In this document: one piece after another, positions 1 to 4,486 of the stretch | Layout of the letters: every line of letters starts with the position of its first letter | Numbering within the stretch: position 1 is the first letter of the stretch | Position numbers and translations under genes: made by a program | Notes under the pieces: model-generated | What the model was told of the DNA's origin: nothing | The model's input: only the letters and a program-made list of their open reading frames with translations | Databases searched by the model: none | Source: Thermoguttaceae bacterium | Lineage (GTDB): Bacteria > Planctomycetota > Planctomycetia > Pirellulales > Thermoguttaceae | Assembly: GCA_017549085.1 (NCBI GenBank) | Contig: JAFYVO010000343.1 | Location: 1 to 5,596, forward strand | Direction: 5' to 3' | Length of the DNA: 5,596 nt

Positions 1-55
1 AAACGCCTGCGCGCGCCTCCGTTTGGCGTATCCCCTCGAACGAGGGACGGAGAAG

Positions 56-104
56 CGCCGGTCGGGAGTCGAACCCGACGAAGCCCCCATTCGGCTCGGC
101 GCGT
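56..104 (-). other. tRNA-like 3' remnant (T-arm plus acceptor strand), possible attachment-site scar
   Basis: Read on the minus strand, this stretch contains a canonical T-arm: stem TCGGG, loop TTCGACT, stem CCCGA. It is followed by CCGGCGC, which would be the 3' acceptor strand. Upstream is a possible long variable arm (GAGCC/GGCTT), as in class II tRNAs (Leu, Ser). No matching D-arm or anticodon arm is present, so this is not a complete tRNA. GCGCCGA at 98-104 could pair with most of CCGGCGC, giving a short tRNA-like fold. Integrases that use tRNA genes leave such 3' pieces at the far end of an element; here the element body would lie to the right. The amino-acid identity cannot be told. 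Confidence 0.4.
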
Positions 105-106
105 CG

Positions 107-131
107 GGGCGGCTTCGTTCTTGAACCGCCC
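107..131. repeat. GC-rich hairpin downstream of the membrane protein gene
   Basis: GGGCGG (107-112) and CCGCCC (126-131) form a 6-bp perfect stem with a 13-base loop, just after the stop codon of the leftward gene. There is no T-tract on the minus strand, so it is at best a weak or Rho-assisted end of transcription. Confidence 0.3.
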
Positions 132-145
132 TTAATGTCGCAAAT

Positions 146-382
146 TCACGGCGCGCTCTCCGTCTGAACGGCGGCGCTAGGCTCCGGCGAAACGTCGGGG
201 TTCGCGAGTCGATTAAGTCCCGTCCAAGCAGAGTGAACGACGGCGGCGGCAAGCGCGAGCGGCGCGACGTATTTCAACACGTTCAAGAGAAACATCATCG
301 TCGCGAAAACAACGATACCGATCAAATAGAACGACGCGCAAGCGAAGTCCTTAAACGAACCTTTAAACTTCTTCTCTTTCAT
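146..382 (-). CDS. Small two-segment membrane protein, unknown function
   Basis: A 78-aa protein that I do not recognise. The start at 382 is chosen over an ATG 60 bases upstream because GAGAGG sits 8 bases before it and the upstream 20 residues (Arg/Glu-rich, through the Shine-Dalgarno) look non-coding. The N-terminus is basic (MKEKKFKGSFK). Two hydrophobic stretches follow at about residues 14-34 and 38-54, then a short polar, proline- and acid-rich tail (residues 60-78). This is a typical small inner-membrane protein with two helices or a hairpin. It lies in the same direction as the 54-aa gene but behind that gene's terminator, so it depends on readthrough or on an unseen promoter. Small membrane proteins are common in phage and ICE early regions, but no specific role can be assigned. 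Confidence 0.7.
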   Translation of the reverse strand: MKEKKFKGSFKDFACASFYLIGIVVFATMMFLLNVLKYVAPLALAAAVVHSAWTGLNRLANPDVSPEPSAAVQTESAP

Positions 383-405
383 CTTCAAATCCTCTCTTTC
401 TTCAA

Positions 406-513
406 AACAACGTCGCGGGCCAAGTTCGGCGGTTGACGCCACTCGCGCGCCGAACGGCTTTCGAGGCGGAATCGCGGTTACCCCGGAAAGCGTTCGTCGC
501 CCGCGACGTTGTT
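406..513. repeat. 15-bp perfect inverted repeat flanking 78 bp
   Basis: AACAACGTCGCGGGC (406-420) is exactly inverted at 499-513. Nested inside is a second 7-bp inverted repeat, TTCGGCG (425-431) with CGCCGAA (448-454). Together they can form a large stem structure in the leader just upstream of the 78-aa membrane protein gene. It lies in the ~200-base gene-poor stretch between the two leftward genes. No promoter is evident there. Confidence 0.75.
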
Positions 514-516
514 GTT

Positions 517-545
517 AAAAACCTCCGGCGCGGAGCCGCCGGAGG
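517..545 (-). terminator. Intrinsic terminator after the 54-aa gene
   Basis: On the minus strand, CCTCCGGCG pairs perfectly over 9 bp with CGCCGGAGG around a 6-base loop. TTTTT (plus-strand A 517-521) follows directly. It lies about 40 bases past the stop codon of the 54-aa gene and separates that gene from the downstream membrane protein gene. Confidence 0.85.
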
Positions 546-586
546 CGACGGGGTCTCTCGGAAGCGTCCAACAACCGTCCCCGTCT

Positions 587-751
587 TTAACGCTTCGCTT
601 CATCTTGATGAGGCGGTTCAATGAGACTCTCGGCAACCGCTTGCGCTTCCAAGACAAACGGTTCCGTCAACAACTGCAACGATAGCAAAAAGCCGTCGAA
701 CCGAGCGCGATTAATCTCGTTCAAACTATTGTAATACGAATTAAAATCCAT
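587..751 (-). CDS. 54-aa hypothetical protein, first gene of the divergent leftward unit
   Basis: A 54-aa reading frame starting MDFNSYYNSLNEINRARFDG and ending QDEAKR. The start is supported by AGGAGA 7 bases upstream, a near-consensus sigma70 promoter, and an intrinsic terminator just after the stop, so the unit is well formed. The protein is soluble. Its N-terminal two thirds probably form amphipathic helices (residues 8-45, with LLSLQLLTEPFVLEAQAVAESL), and it has no cysteine or known motif. It occupies the place that a cro-like or early gene takes opposite a phage or ICE repressor, but it is too short for a helix-turn-helix I can recognise. It could be an anti-repressor, a small regulator or a host-interaction peptide; the function is unknown. 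Confidence 0.7.
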   Translation of the reverse strand: MDFNSYYNSLNEINRARFDGFLLSLQLLTEPFVLEAQAVAESLIEPPHQDEAKR

Positions 752-767
752 TGTCTTGTCTCCTGCC

Positions 768-853
768 TAGTGGATACAACTATAATACACCGTGTTTAAG
801 TGATTGTCAATATAAAAATTTAAAAATATTCTATTCTTCTATTGCAATCCACT
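768..853. promoter_or_regulatory. Three candidate operator sites in the divergent control region
   Basis: Three related sequences share the pattern AGTG(G)ATT.CAA. They are TAGTGGATACAAC (768-780), AGTGATTGTCAATA (799-812) and, inverted, TATTGCAATCCACT (840-853). TAGTGGAT/ATCCACTA is an exact 8-bp inverted match between the outer two. The first covers the predicted start point of the leftward transcript. The second overlaps its -35 box. The third overlaps the candidate -35 and spacer of the rightward promoter. The natural ligand would be the adjacent Xre repressor; this is inferred from placement. Confidence 0.5.
782..810 (-). promoter_or_regulatory. Strong sigma70-type promoter of the leftward unit
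   Basis: On the minus strand there is a perfect -35 TTGACA (805-810), a 17-base spacer, and -10 TATTAT (782-787). The predicted start is near 775, about 24 bases before the ATG of the 54-aa gene. A candidate operator half-site covers that start point. Confidence 0.85.
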
Positions 854-869
854 AAAAACAAGGTAAACT
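842..869 (+). promoter_or_regulatory. Possible promoter of the Xre repressor gene
   Basis: TTGCAA (842-847), a 16-base spacer and TAAACT (864-869) would place the start around 876, so the leader would be very short. The match is modest. It is supported mainly by the AT-rich setting and by the inverted operator-like site that overlaps it. Confidence 0.35.
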
Positions 870-888
870 ATCGGCAAAGGAGAAAAGT

Positions 889-1251
889 ATGAGCCGTTTA
901 AAAGAACTTCGAAAATACTTAAATCTGTCCCAAGCGGAACTCTCGTCCCGTATACGATTAAATCAGTCGTATTACTCGCAAGTCGAACGCGGGCAAGCCA
1001 AACTGAACGACCGTATTATTAAACTTGTGTGCGACGAGTTTAACGTTTGTGAAGACTGGTTGCGAGGTAGCGAAACGGATATGTTCCAAGCGCCCCAGCC
1101 GGAGGGAAAAGAAAGCGTCGGGTTTGCTATTTTTAAGACTTTGTCGCCTGAAAAACAAGAATTCGCATTAAGCGTCTTGCGCAACCTTCGCGAAATGCAA
1201 GACCGAGAAGAGAACGAAAAAAATTCCGCGGCCCCGTCTCCCGACGCTTGA
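889..1251 (+). CDS. Xre-family (cI-like) transcriptional repressor
   Basis: A 120-aa DNA-binding protein. Residues 3-60 form an HTH_XRE domain: LKELRKYLNLSQAELSSRI, then the recognition-helix region LNQSYYSQVERG (24-35), then IIKLVCDEFNVCEDWLRG (43-60). The trailing (N/D)xxWLRxG...MF segment (residues 56-66) is typical of small phage and ICE repressors. The C-terminal part (about 78-112) is charged and helical (LSPEKQEFALSVLRNLREMQ), a probable dimerisation helix. There is no LexA-type protease domain, so any induction would come from another factor. The start is fixed by AAGGAGA (877-883). It is transcribed away from the 54-aa gene across a region with repeated operator-like sites, as expected for an autoregulated immunity switch. 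Codon use is more AT-rich than in the peptidase/PIN genes to the right, consistent with a separate origin. Confidence 0.88.
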   Translation: MSRLKELRKYLNLSQAELSSRIRLNQSYYSQVERGQAKLNDRIIKLVCDEFNVCEDWLRGSETDMFQAPQPEGKESVGFAIFKTLSPEKQEFALSVLRNLREMQDREENEKNSAAPSPDA

Positions 1252-1263
1252 CGTCCTGAAATT

Positions 1264-1310
1264 GCTCCGATAGAATAAAAAAGTCCAACAACCTTTTATT
1301 CTCTCGGAGC
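1264..1310 (+). promoter_or_regulatory. 17-bp inverted repeat that encloses the next gene's Shine-Dalgarno
   Basis: The arms are 1264-1280 and 1294-1310: GCTCCGA.AGAATAAAA against TTTTATTCT.TCGGAGC, with a single T/C mismatch at 1271/1303 and a 13-base loop. The right arm contains GGAG (1306-1309), the only good ribosome-binding site for the ATG at 1318. In RNA the site would be buried in the stem. There is no T-tract, so it is not an ordinary terminator. It could be a translational switch, an RNase processing site or a protein-binding palindrome. Confidence 0.8.
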
Positions 1311-1317
1311 TTACAAG

Positions 1318-2427
1318 ATGACGAAAGAAAACCGCAACGTCGCGCCCTACGTATCGTTTCAGGGTGCGCAAATCAACGCCCCGACGATCATTCAGGCTGG
1401 CGACGGTTCCACCGTGAATCAAGGGGTAAGCGCGTTATCGACTGCGAAGATGGGAAAGATTTTGAAGTTCCTGAAGCTATTAAAACAAGGTTGGCCGTAT
1501 TTAACGAGCGCCGTTGCGTCGGCGGGCGGAGTTTGGGGCGTTTGCGCGCTTTGCGCCGATTGGGTTCTGCCGACGCTTCTTTGGGGAACGTCGACCGCGA
1601 CGACGTGCTTCATTATCCACGGACGTCAAACGCGTCGCCAAGCCAAGGAGCGCGAAGCGGCAAAGCGAGCGGCCAAAGAATCGTCGTTCGACGTCGCGCA
1701 ACTTTCCGACGCGGCTATCGAGTTGCTGGTTTACGCCGCGCTTAGCCAAGAAAAAGAACTTCGACTTCAAGACAATGAAATTCGTTTTGGGCTTAAGCCT
1801 AAAACGCCGGCGTTTTATTTCGACTTTCCGAAACAAGCGCCTGCCAATTCCGACGTCCTTACCGAATTGGTAGATTGCGGCGCTTTAACGCAAAGTCGCT
1901 ACAAGTACGTTCTTAATCAAGAGTTTGTCGACAAGCATCTCGACGCGGCGCTCGAAATCGACGCGCAAAGGATAGCGCACAGTTTGCCTGAGCCTGGAAG
2001 ACAGATTCTGAACGCCGCGCGACAAGAAGGCGACGCCGTCTGTTGCGAACATTATTCCGCTTCGTCGCAAGCCGGAATTTACGCAAATTCTTCGGGCGCG
2101 GTATATTTAGGTTCCGCCCCTGCCTTAGACGTCTGCCGCGTCCTCCTTATGTTTCAAAAGAACGGCCTCGTTAATCAATGGTTCTTAAAGGAGGGCCCGC
2201 AGTCGGTTCCGCTTTTCGCTCCCGACGACTTGCCGCCGCATCTGAAATTTAACGAAAACGCGCCGACGCACGGGACAATAACGTTTATCGGCGGCGCTCC
2301 CGACCGTTGGAAACCGTACCCGCGTCAATCGCCGAACATCGGTTGGAATTGGGCCGAAGGGCGGCTAACCAAACGCGGCGAAGAAATTGCCGCGCTTCTT
2401 TCGCCGCCCGCCGAACCGAGCGCTTGA
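1318..2427 (+). CDS. Membrane-anchored protein with two winged-helix-like regions, candidate exclusion/defence effector
   Basis: A 369-aa protein that I cannot place in a named family with certainty. In order: a Gly/Asn-rich, beta-like N-terminal motif (residues 11-36, containing QGAQIN and GDGSTVNQG), of a kind often seen at the front of bacterial conflict proteins. Next is a basic amphipathic stretch (44-57), then two hydrophobic segments (about 59-80 and 83-100), then a long basic helix (101-122, RQTRRQAKEREAAKRAAKE). Next is a cytoplasmic winged-helix-like region (129-215, LSDAAIELLVYAALSQ...LTELVDCGALTQ...LNQEFVDKHL). A second similar region follows (about 224-366, LPEPGRQILNAAR...LLMFQKNGLVN...LTKRGEEIAALL). 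Two membrane helices followed by a winged-helix-like tail recall SieB-type superinfection-exclusion proteins, though this one is longer; the link is by architecture only. It follows the repressor by 66 bases and is probably co-transcribed, with translation gated by the hairpin. Confidence 0.75.
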   Translation: MTKENRNVAPYVSFQGAQINAPTIIQAGDGSTVNQGVSALSTAKMGKILKFLKLLKQGWPYLTSAVASAGGVWGVCALCADWVLPTLLWGTSTATTCFIIHGRQTRRQAKEREAAKRAAKESSFDVAQLSDAAIELLVYAALSQEKELRLQDNEIRFGLKPKTPAFYFDFPKQAPANSDVLTELVDCGALTQSRYKYVLNQEFVDKHLDAALEIDAQRIAHSLPEPGRQILNAARQEGDAVCCEHYSASSQAGIYANSSGAVYLGSAPALDVCRVLLMFQKNGLVNQWFLKEGPQSVPLFAPDDLPPHLKFNENAPTHGTITFIGGAPDRWKPYPRQSPNIGWNWAEGRLTKRGEEIAALLSPPAEPSA

Positions 2428-2458
2428 TGTCGCCGCGTCGGCTCGGGAAAATTTCCAG

Positions 2459-2499
2459 TATCCCCTTTTACTCTCCGGCGGGATATGGTATACTATCCC
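2459..2499 (+). promoter_or_regulatory. Promoter and operator-like repeats of the peptidase/PIN operon
   Basis: The candidate promoter is TTTTAC (2466-2471), a 17-base spacer, and TATACT (2489-2494) preceded by TGG, which gives an extended -10. Transcription would start near 2501. GGGATA (2480-2485) and TATCCC (2494-2499) form an inverted repeat over the -10, and another TATCCC lies at 2459-2464, upstream of the -35. Such half-sites around the promoter fit autorepression by the Xre domain of the first gene. Confidence 0.6.
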
Positions 2500-2517
2500 C
2501 AGTGAAAGGAGGGCGCG

Positions 2518-3621
2518 ATGAGCGAAGATTATCCCAAACTGCTCGCGTCGAATTTGAAGCGGTTCCGACGAGAACGCGGGCTCGCGCAGTCGAAGCTCGC
2601 CGAATTGGCCGGCGTCTCTCTCCCTTGCGTCAAAAAACTCGAAGGCGCCAAGGTCGCCAAACCGGAAGCCGCGACGCTCGCCGCGTTGGCCGGAGCGCTC
2701 CGCGTCGCGGTCGGCGACTTTTTTCGAGCGCCGAAAACGTTGGCGTCGGCGCGGTTTCGAGCAAACGCGTCGTTGCGTCCGGCGGCTCGCGATTACGTCG
2801 TTTCGTCTTGCGCGACTTGGATCGAACGCTATTGTTTCCTCGAAGACGCGCTCGAACGGCGAACCGAGTTTTGCGTCGAGCGGCCCAAACGGTCGGCGAC
2901 GTTCGACCCGGCGGAGTACGCCGAAACGTTCCGACGCGAACTCGGGTTCGACGACGCCGCGCCGATCGCAAGCGTCGCCGACGTCCTCGCCAAGTGCGGC
3001 GTTAAGTTTTGGTTCTCCGATAAGCGGCCCGCGCCGACGGTCTTCGGCCTCGCGATTTCGGAGTCGCCGCAAGCGACCGGCGTCGTCGTCTTCAACGCGC
3101 CCGACGTTTCGGTCGAGCGCCGCGTCTTCTCGACGATTCACGAACTCGGGCACCTGCTCCTTCACGAGCATTCGTTCGACGCGAACGTCGTCGAGGAAAA
3201 CGCCGACGAAGAGCGCGAAGCCGACGCGTTTGCCGGACGGTTCCTTATGCCGCGTCGAGCGTTTTTGAGTCGTTGGCGCGAAACGGCGGGCCTCCCGTTC
3301 GTCGACCGCGTTTTAATCGTCAAGCGCTTGTTTCGCGTCAGTTATCGCACCGTTTGCCGTCGCCTTGTCGAAGAGGGGCTCGAGTCGACGAACGTTTACC
3401 GACGTTTCGCTTGGGAGTATCGCAACGAAACCGGCAAGGACTTGAAGAATCATCGCGAACCGGCGCCGTTGTCGCGGTTCGACGCGCCGCCGGACGGGTT
3501 CCGCCGTCTCGTTTTTCAAGCGGTTCGCGAAGAGCAGATTACGCTAAGCAAGGCGGCGGAGTTCTTAGGAACGACCGTTCCGGAGCTGTACGAGTCCTTC
3601 AAACCGGAAGGGGACGCATGA
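2518..3621 (+). CDS. Xre DNA-binding domain fused to ImmA/IrrE-type zinc metallopeptidase (antitoxin-like regulator)
   Basis: A 367-aa two-domain protein. Residues 9-69 are an HTH_XRE domain (NLKRFRRERGLAQSKLAELA, then GVSLPCVKKLEGAK). The central part carries an ImmA/IrrE (COG2856) peptidase: HELGH at 208-212 is the HExxH zinc site, with Glu209 as catalytic acid/base. The following EREADAFAGRFLMP (232-245) supplies the usual third ligand, probably Glu234. A C-terminal helix-turn-helix-like stretch (about 330-362, ITLSKAAEFLGTTVPELYESF) is common in this family. ImmA/IrrE proteins cleave partner repressors; fused Xre-peptidases are often first genes of toxin-antitoxin-like pairs. AAGGAGGG five bases before the ATG gives strong translation. 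The stop overlaps the PIN gene start as ATGA. GC-rich codon use differs from the left module. The metal site is intact, so it is probably active. Confidence 0.88.
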   Translation: MSEDYPKLLASNLKRFRRERGLAQSKLAELAGVSLPCVKKLEGAKVAKPEAATLAALAGALRVAVGDFFRAPKTLASARFRANASLRPAARDYVVSSCATWIERYCFLEDALERRTEFCVERPKRSATFDPAEYAETFRRELGFDDAAPIASVADVLAKCGVKFWFSDKRPAPTVFGLAISESPQATGVVVFNAPDVSVERRVFSTIHELGHLLLHEHSFDANVVEENADEEREADAFAGRFLMPRRAFLSRWRETAGLPFVDRVLIVKRLFRVSYRTVCRRLVEEGLESTNVYRRFAWEYRNETGKDLKNHREPAPLSRFDAPPDGFRRLVFQAVREEQITLSKAAEFLGTTVPELYESFKPEGDA

Positions 3622-4124
3622 CGGAGCGCCAACGTTTTTTACTCCTCGATTCTTGCGTCGTTTTGGACTTTTTGAAGGCGGACGACCGGCTTTTTTCGTT
3701 GATTTCGCGGTTTGTCGGCGAGGTTTACATCGCCGACGAGCTGTTCGTCGAGATTAGAAACCACTTCAACGTCGTAACGCCGGAAGAATTAGGGCTTCGG
3801 ATGGTTCGCGTTGAATTCGAGGACGTCGTCGAGGCGCAAATCCGTTCGGAGGGCAGCCGCCTTTCGGACAAGGATTATATTTGCCTCTTGACGGCGCGCC
3901 GCCAACGCTGGACGTGCGTAACGAACGACCGTCGCCTTTGCAACGAGTGCGAACGGGAGAACGTCGATTATATGCGCGGCCTTCGCCTGCTCGTCGAACT
4001 GTTCCGCGTCGGCGGAATCGATTACGACGCAGTCCGCGCCGTCGCCCGGAGTATTCGCGAAACGAACCCTTGGTTGAAAGACGACGTGTTGGAGCGTTTT
4101 TATACAATGCTCGACGAAATTTGA
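3618..4124 (+). CDS. PIN-domain ribonuclease, probable toxin of the operon
   Basis: A 168-aa protein with a PIN-like layout. FLLLDSCVVLDFL (7-19) gives the first acidic residue, Asp11. VYIADELFVEI (36-46) gives Glu41 or Glu45. LSDKDYICLLTARRQRWTCVTNDRRL (82-107) gives Asp84 or Asp86 and Asp104 (VTNDRRL). This matches the Asp-Glu-Asp-Asp metal-binding set of PIN nucleases, which cut RNA with Mg2+ or Mn2+. The C-terminal 50 residues are helical and unassigned. The ATG overlaps the upstream TGA by 4 bases, indicating translational coupling; GGAAGGGG just upstream serves as ribosome-binding site. PIN proteins paired with Xre or ImmA/IrrE partners are recurrent toxin-antitoxin-like modules. The exact subfamily is not recognised, and the toxic role is inferred from context and catalytic residues. 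Confidence 0.82.
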   Translation: MTERQRFLLLDSCVVLDFLKADDRLFSLISRFVGEVYIADELFVEIRNHFNVVTPEELGLRMVRVEFEDVVEAQIRSEGSRLSDKDYICLLTARRQRWTCVTNDRRLCNECERENVDYMRGLRLLVELFRVGGIDYDAVRAVARSIRETNPWLKDDVLERFYTMLDEI

Positions 4125-4135
4125 CGCGTCGAGCG

Positions 4136-4245
4136 AATTTTTGAGTCGAAAGACCGTTTTGGCGGCCTTTCTTTTGTATCAGTTTGTATCAGTTTTATTC
4201 GCCGAAACGGGCTAAAATCCCGGTTTTCGCCGAAATTTTTGAGTC
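4136..4245. repeat. Cluster of short direct repeats next to the tRNA remnant
   Basis: Three direct repeat pairs lie in this gene-free stretch. TTTGTATCAG occurs twice in tandem (4173-4182 and 4183-4192). TTCGCCGAAA occurs at 4198-4207 and 4226-4235. AATTTTTGAGTC occurs at 4136-4147 and 4234-4245. Short direct repeats beside an att core are typical of arm-type integrase-binding sites. The rest of 4125-4486 holds the terminator, the tRNA remnant and the left end of the IS. Confidence 0.7.
4148..4175 (+). terminator. Intrinsic terminator of the peptidase/PIN operon
   Basis: GAAAGACCG (4148-4156) pairs with CGGCCTTTC (4163-4171), with one A/C mismatch and a 6-base loop, followed by TTTT. It lies 23 bases past the PIN gene stop. 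Confidence 0.75.
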
Positions 4246-4310
4246 TGCAAAAGACAACGCAAACGTCGACATTTCAACGACTTAACCAAGAATAAAGCAA
4301 GCGTCCGCCA

Positions 4311-4357
4311 AGGCCTCCGAAGCCGAAGGTTGCTGGTTCGACTCCAGTCGGAGACGC
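4311..4357 (+). other. 3' half of a tRNA-Arg(CCG) gene, probable att site at island border
   Basis: From the anticodon stem onward this matches a normal tRNA. The anticodon loop is CTCCGAA with anticodon CCG, closed by GGC/GCC. The variable loop is AGGTT. The T-arm is GCTGG, TTCGACT, CCAGT. CGGAGAC then forms the 3' acceptor strand, followed by G as discriminator. The 5' half is missing: there is no D-arm, no GTCTCCG acceptor strand, and pairing fails at the outer two positions of the anticodon stem. Loss of identity right at the anticodon loop is what a tyrosine-recombinase crossover there produces. The element body lies to the left, and chromosomal or older DNA to the right. Confidence 0.72.
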
Positions 4358-4393
4358 TTTTTTATGTCCCGCTATCCGGGGTTTAAGCGTCTC
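4351..4393. repeat. 9-bp inverted repeat with alternative pairing to the tRNA remnant
   Basis: GAGACGCTT (4351-4359) is inverted at 4385-4393 (AAGCGTCTC), with a 25-base loop that itself contains CCCG/CGGG. AAGCGTC also occurs at 4299-4305 and can compete for the same central strand. TTTTTT (4358-4363) follows GACGC, so the upstream pairing looks terminator-like on the plus strand. It may be the original terminator behind the tRNA. Confidence 0.5.
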
Positions 4394-4420
4394 TTACTCG
4401 CGTTTGTTGTTAAGCGATTT
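4394..4420 (-). pseudogene. 3' piece of a tiny reading frame split by the IS
   Basis: If the IS and one TA copy are removed, the minus-strand frame that begins at 5316 continues here for eight codons (KSLNNKRE) to a TAA at 4394-4396. The whole would be 26 aa. Such a short product may not be a real protein; the evidence is the frame continuity and the good ribosome-binding site of the other piece. Confidence 0.3.
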
Positions 4421-4451
4421 TAGGGCGTGTTGTTATAATTTAGTCCCCCCC

Positions 4452-4480
4452 TTGCGCAACCGTTGCGAATATGATATAAT
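4452..4480 (+). promoter_or_regulatory. IS transposase promoter giving an apparently leaderless mRNA
   Basis: Consensus TATAAT (4475-4480) has TGA before it (an extended -10). A weak TTGCGC -35 (4452-4457) sits 17 bases upstream. The ATG at 4487 begins 7 bases after the -10, which is where transcription should start, and no Shine-Dalgarno precedes it. Confidence 0.65.
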
Positions 4481-4486
4481 GCGCTT

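Noticed and set aside
56..154. A full class II tRNA on the minus strand, using GCGCCG at 149-154 as the 5' acceptor strand.
   Set aside because: There is no recognisable D-arm with the conserved GG, no T33-type anticodon loop, and the 5' end would lie inside the stop region of the membrane protein gene. Only the 3' part is tRNA-like.
478..603. A 41-aa minus-strand frame (MKRSVKDGDGCW...) overlapping the end of the 54-aa gene.
   Set aside because: It lacks a Shine-Dalgarno and runs straight through the intrinsic terminator at 517-545, so it is unlikely to be translated.
2365..3171. A long minus-strand open frame (268 aa) opposite the Xre-peptidase gene.
   Set aside because: It is a shadow of a GC-rich gene: arginine-rich, without a ribosome-binding site, and opposite a gene with clear domains and promoter.
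3273..3617. A long upstream extension of the PIN frame, which would make it 283 aa.
   Set aside because: The extension is arginine-rich and overlaps the conserved peptidase gene. The ATG at 3618, with its ATGA overlap, precedes the PIN motif directly.
4301..4357. A complete, D-arm-lacking tRNA using GCGTCCG as the 5' acceptor strand.
   Set aside because: GCGTCCG does not pair in register with CGGAGAC, and the outer anticodon-stem pairs are missing. An att scar explains the data better.
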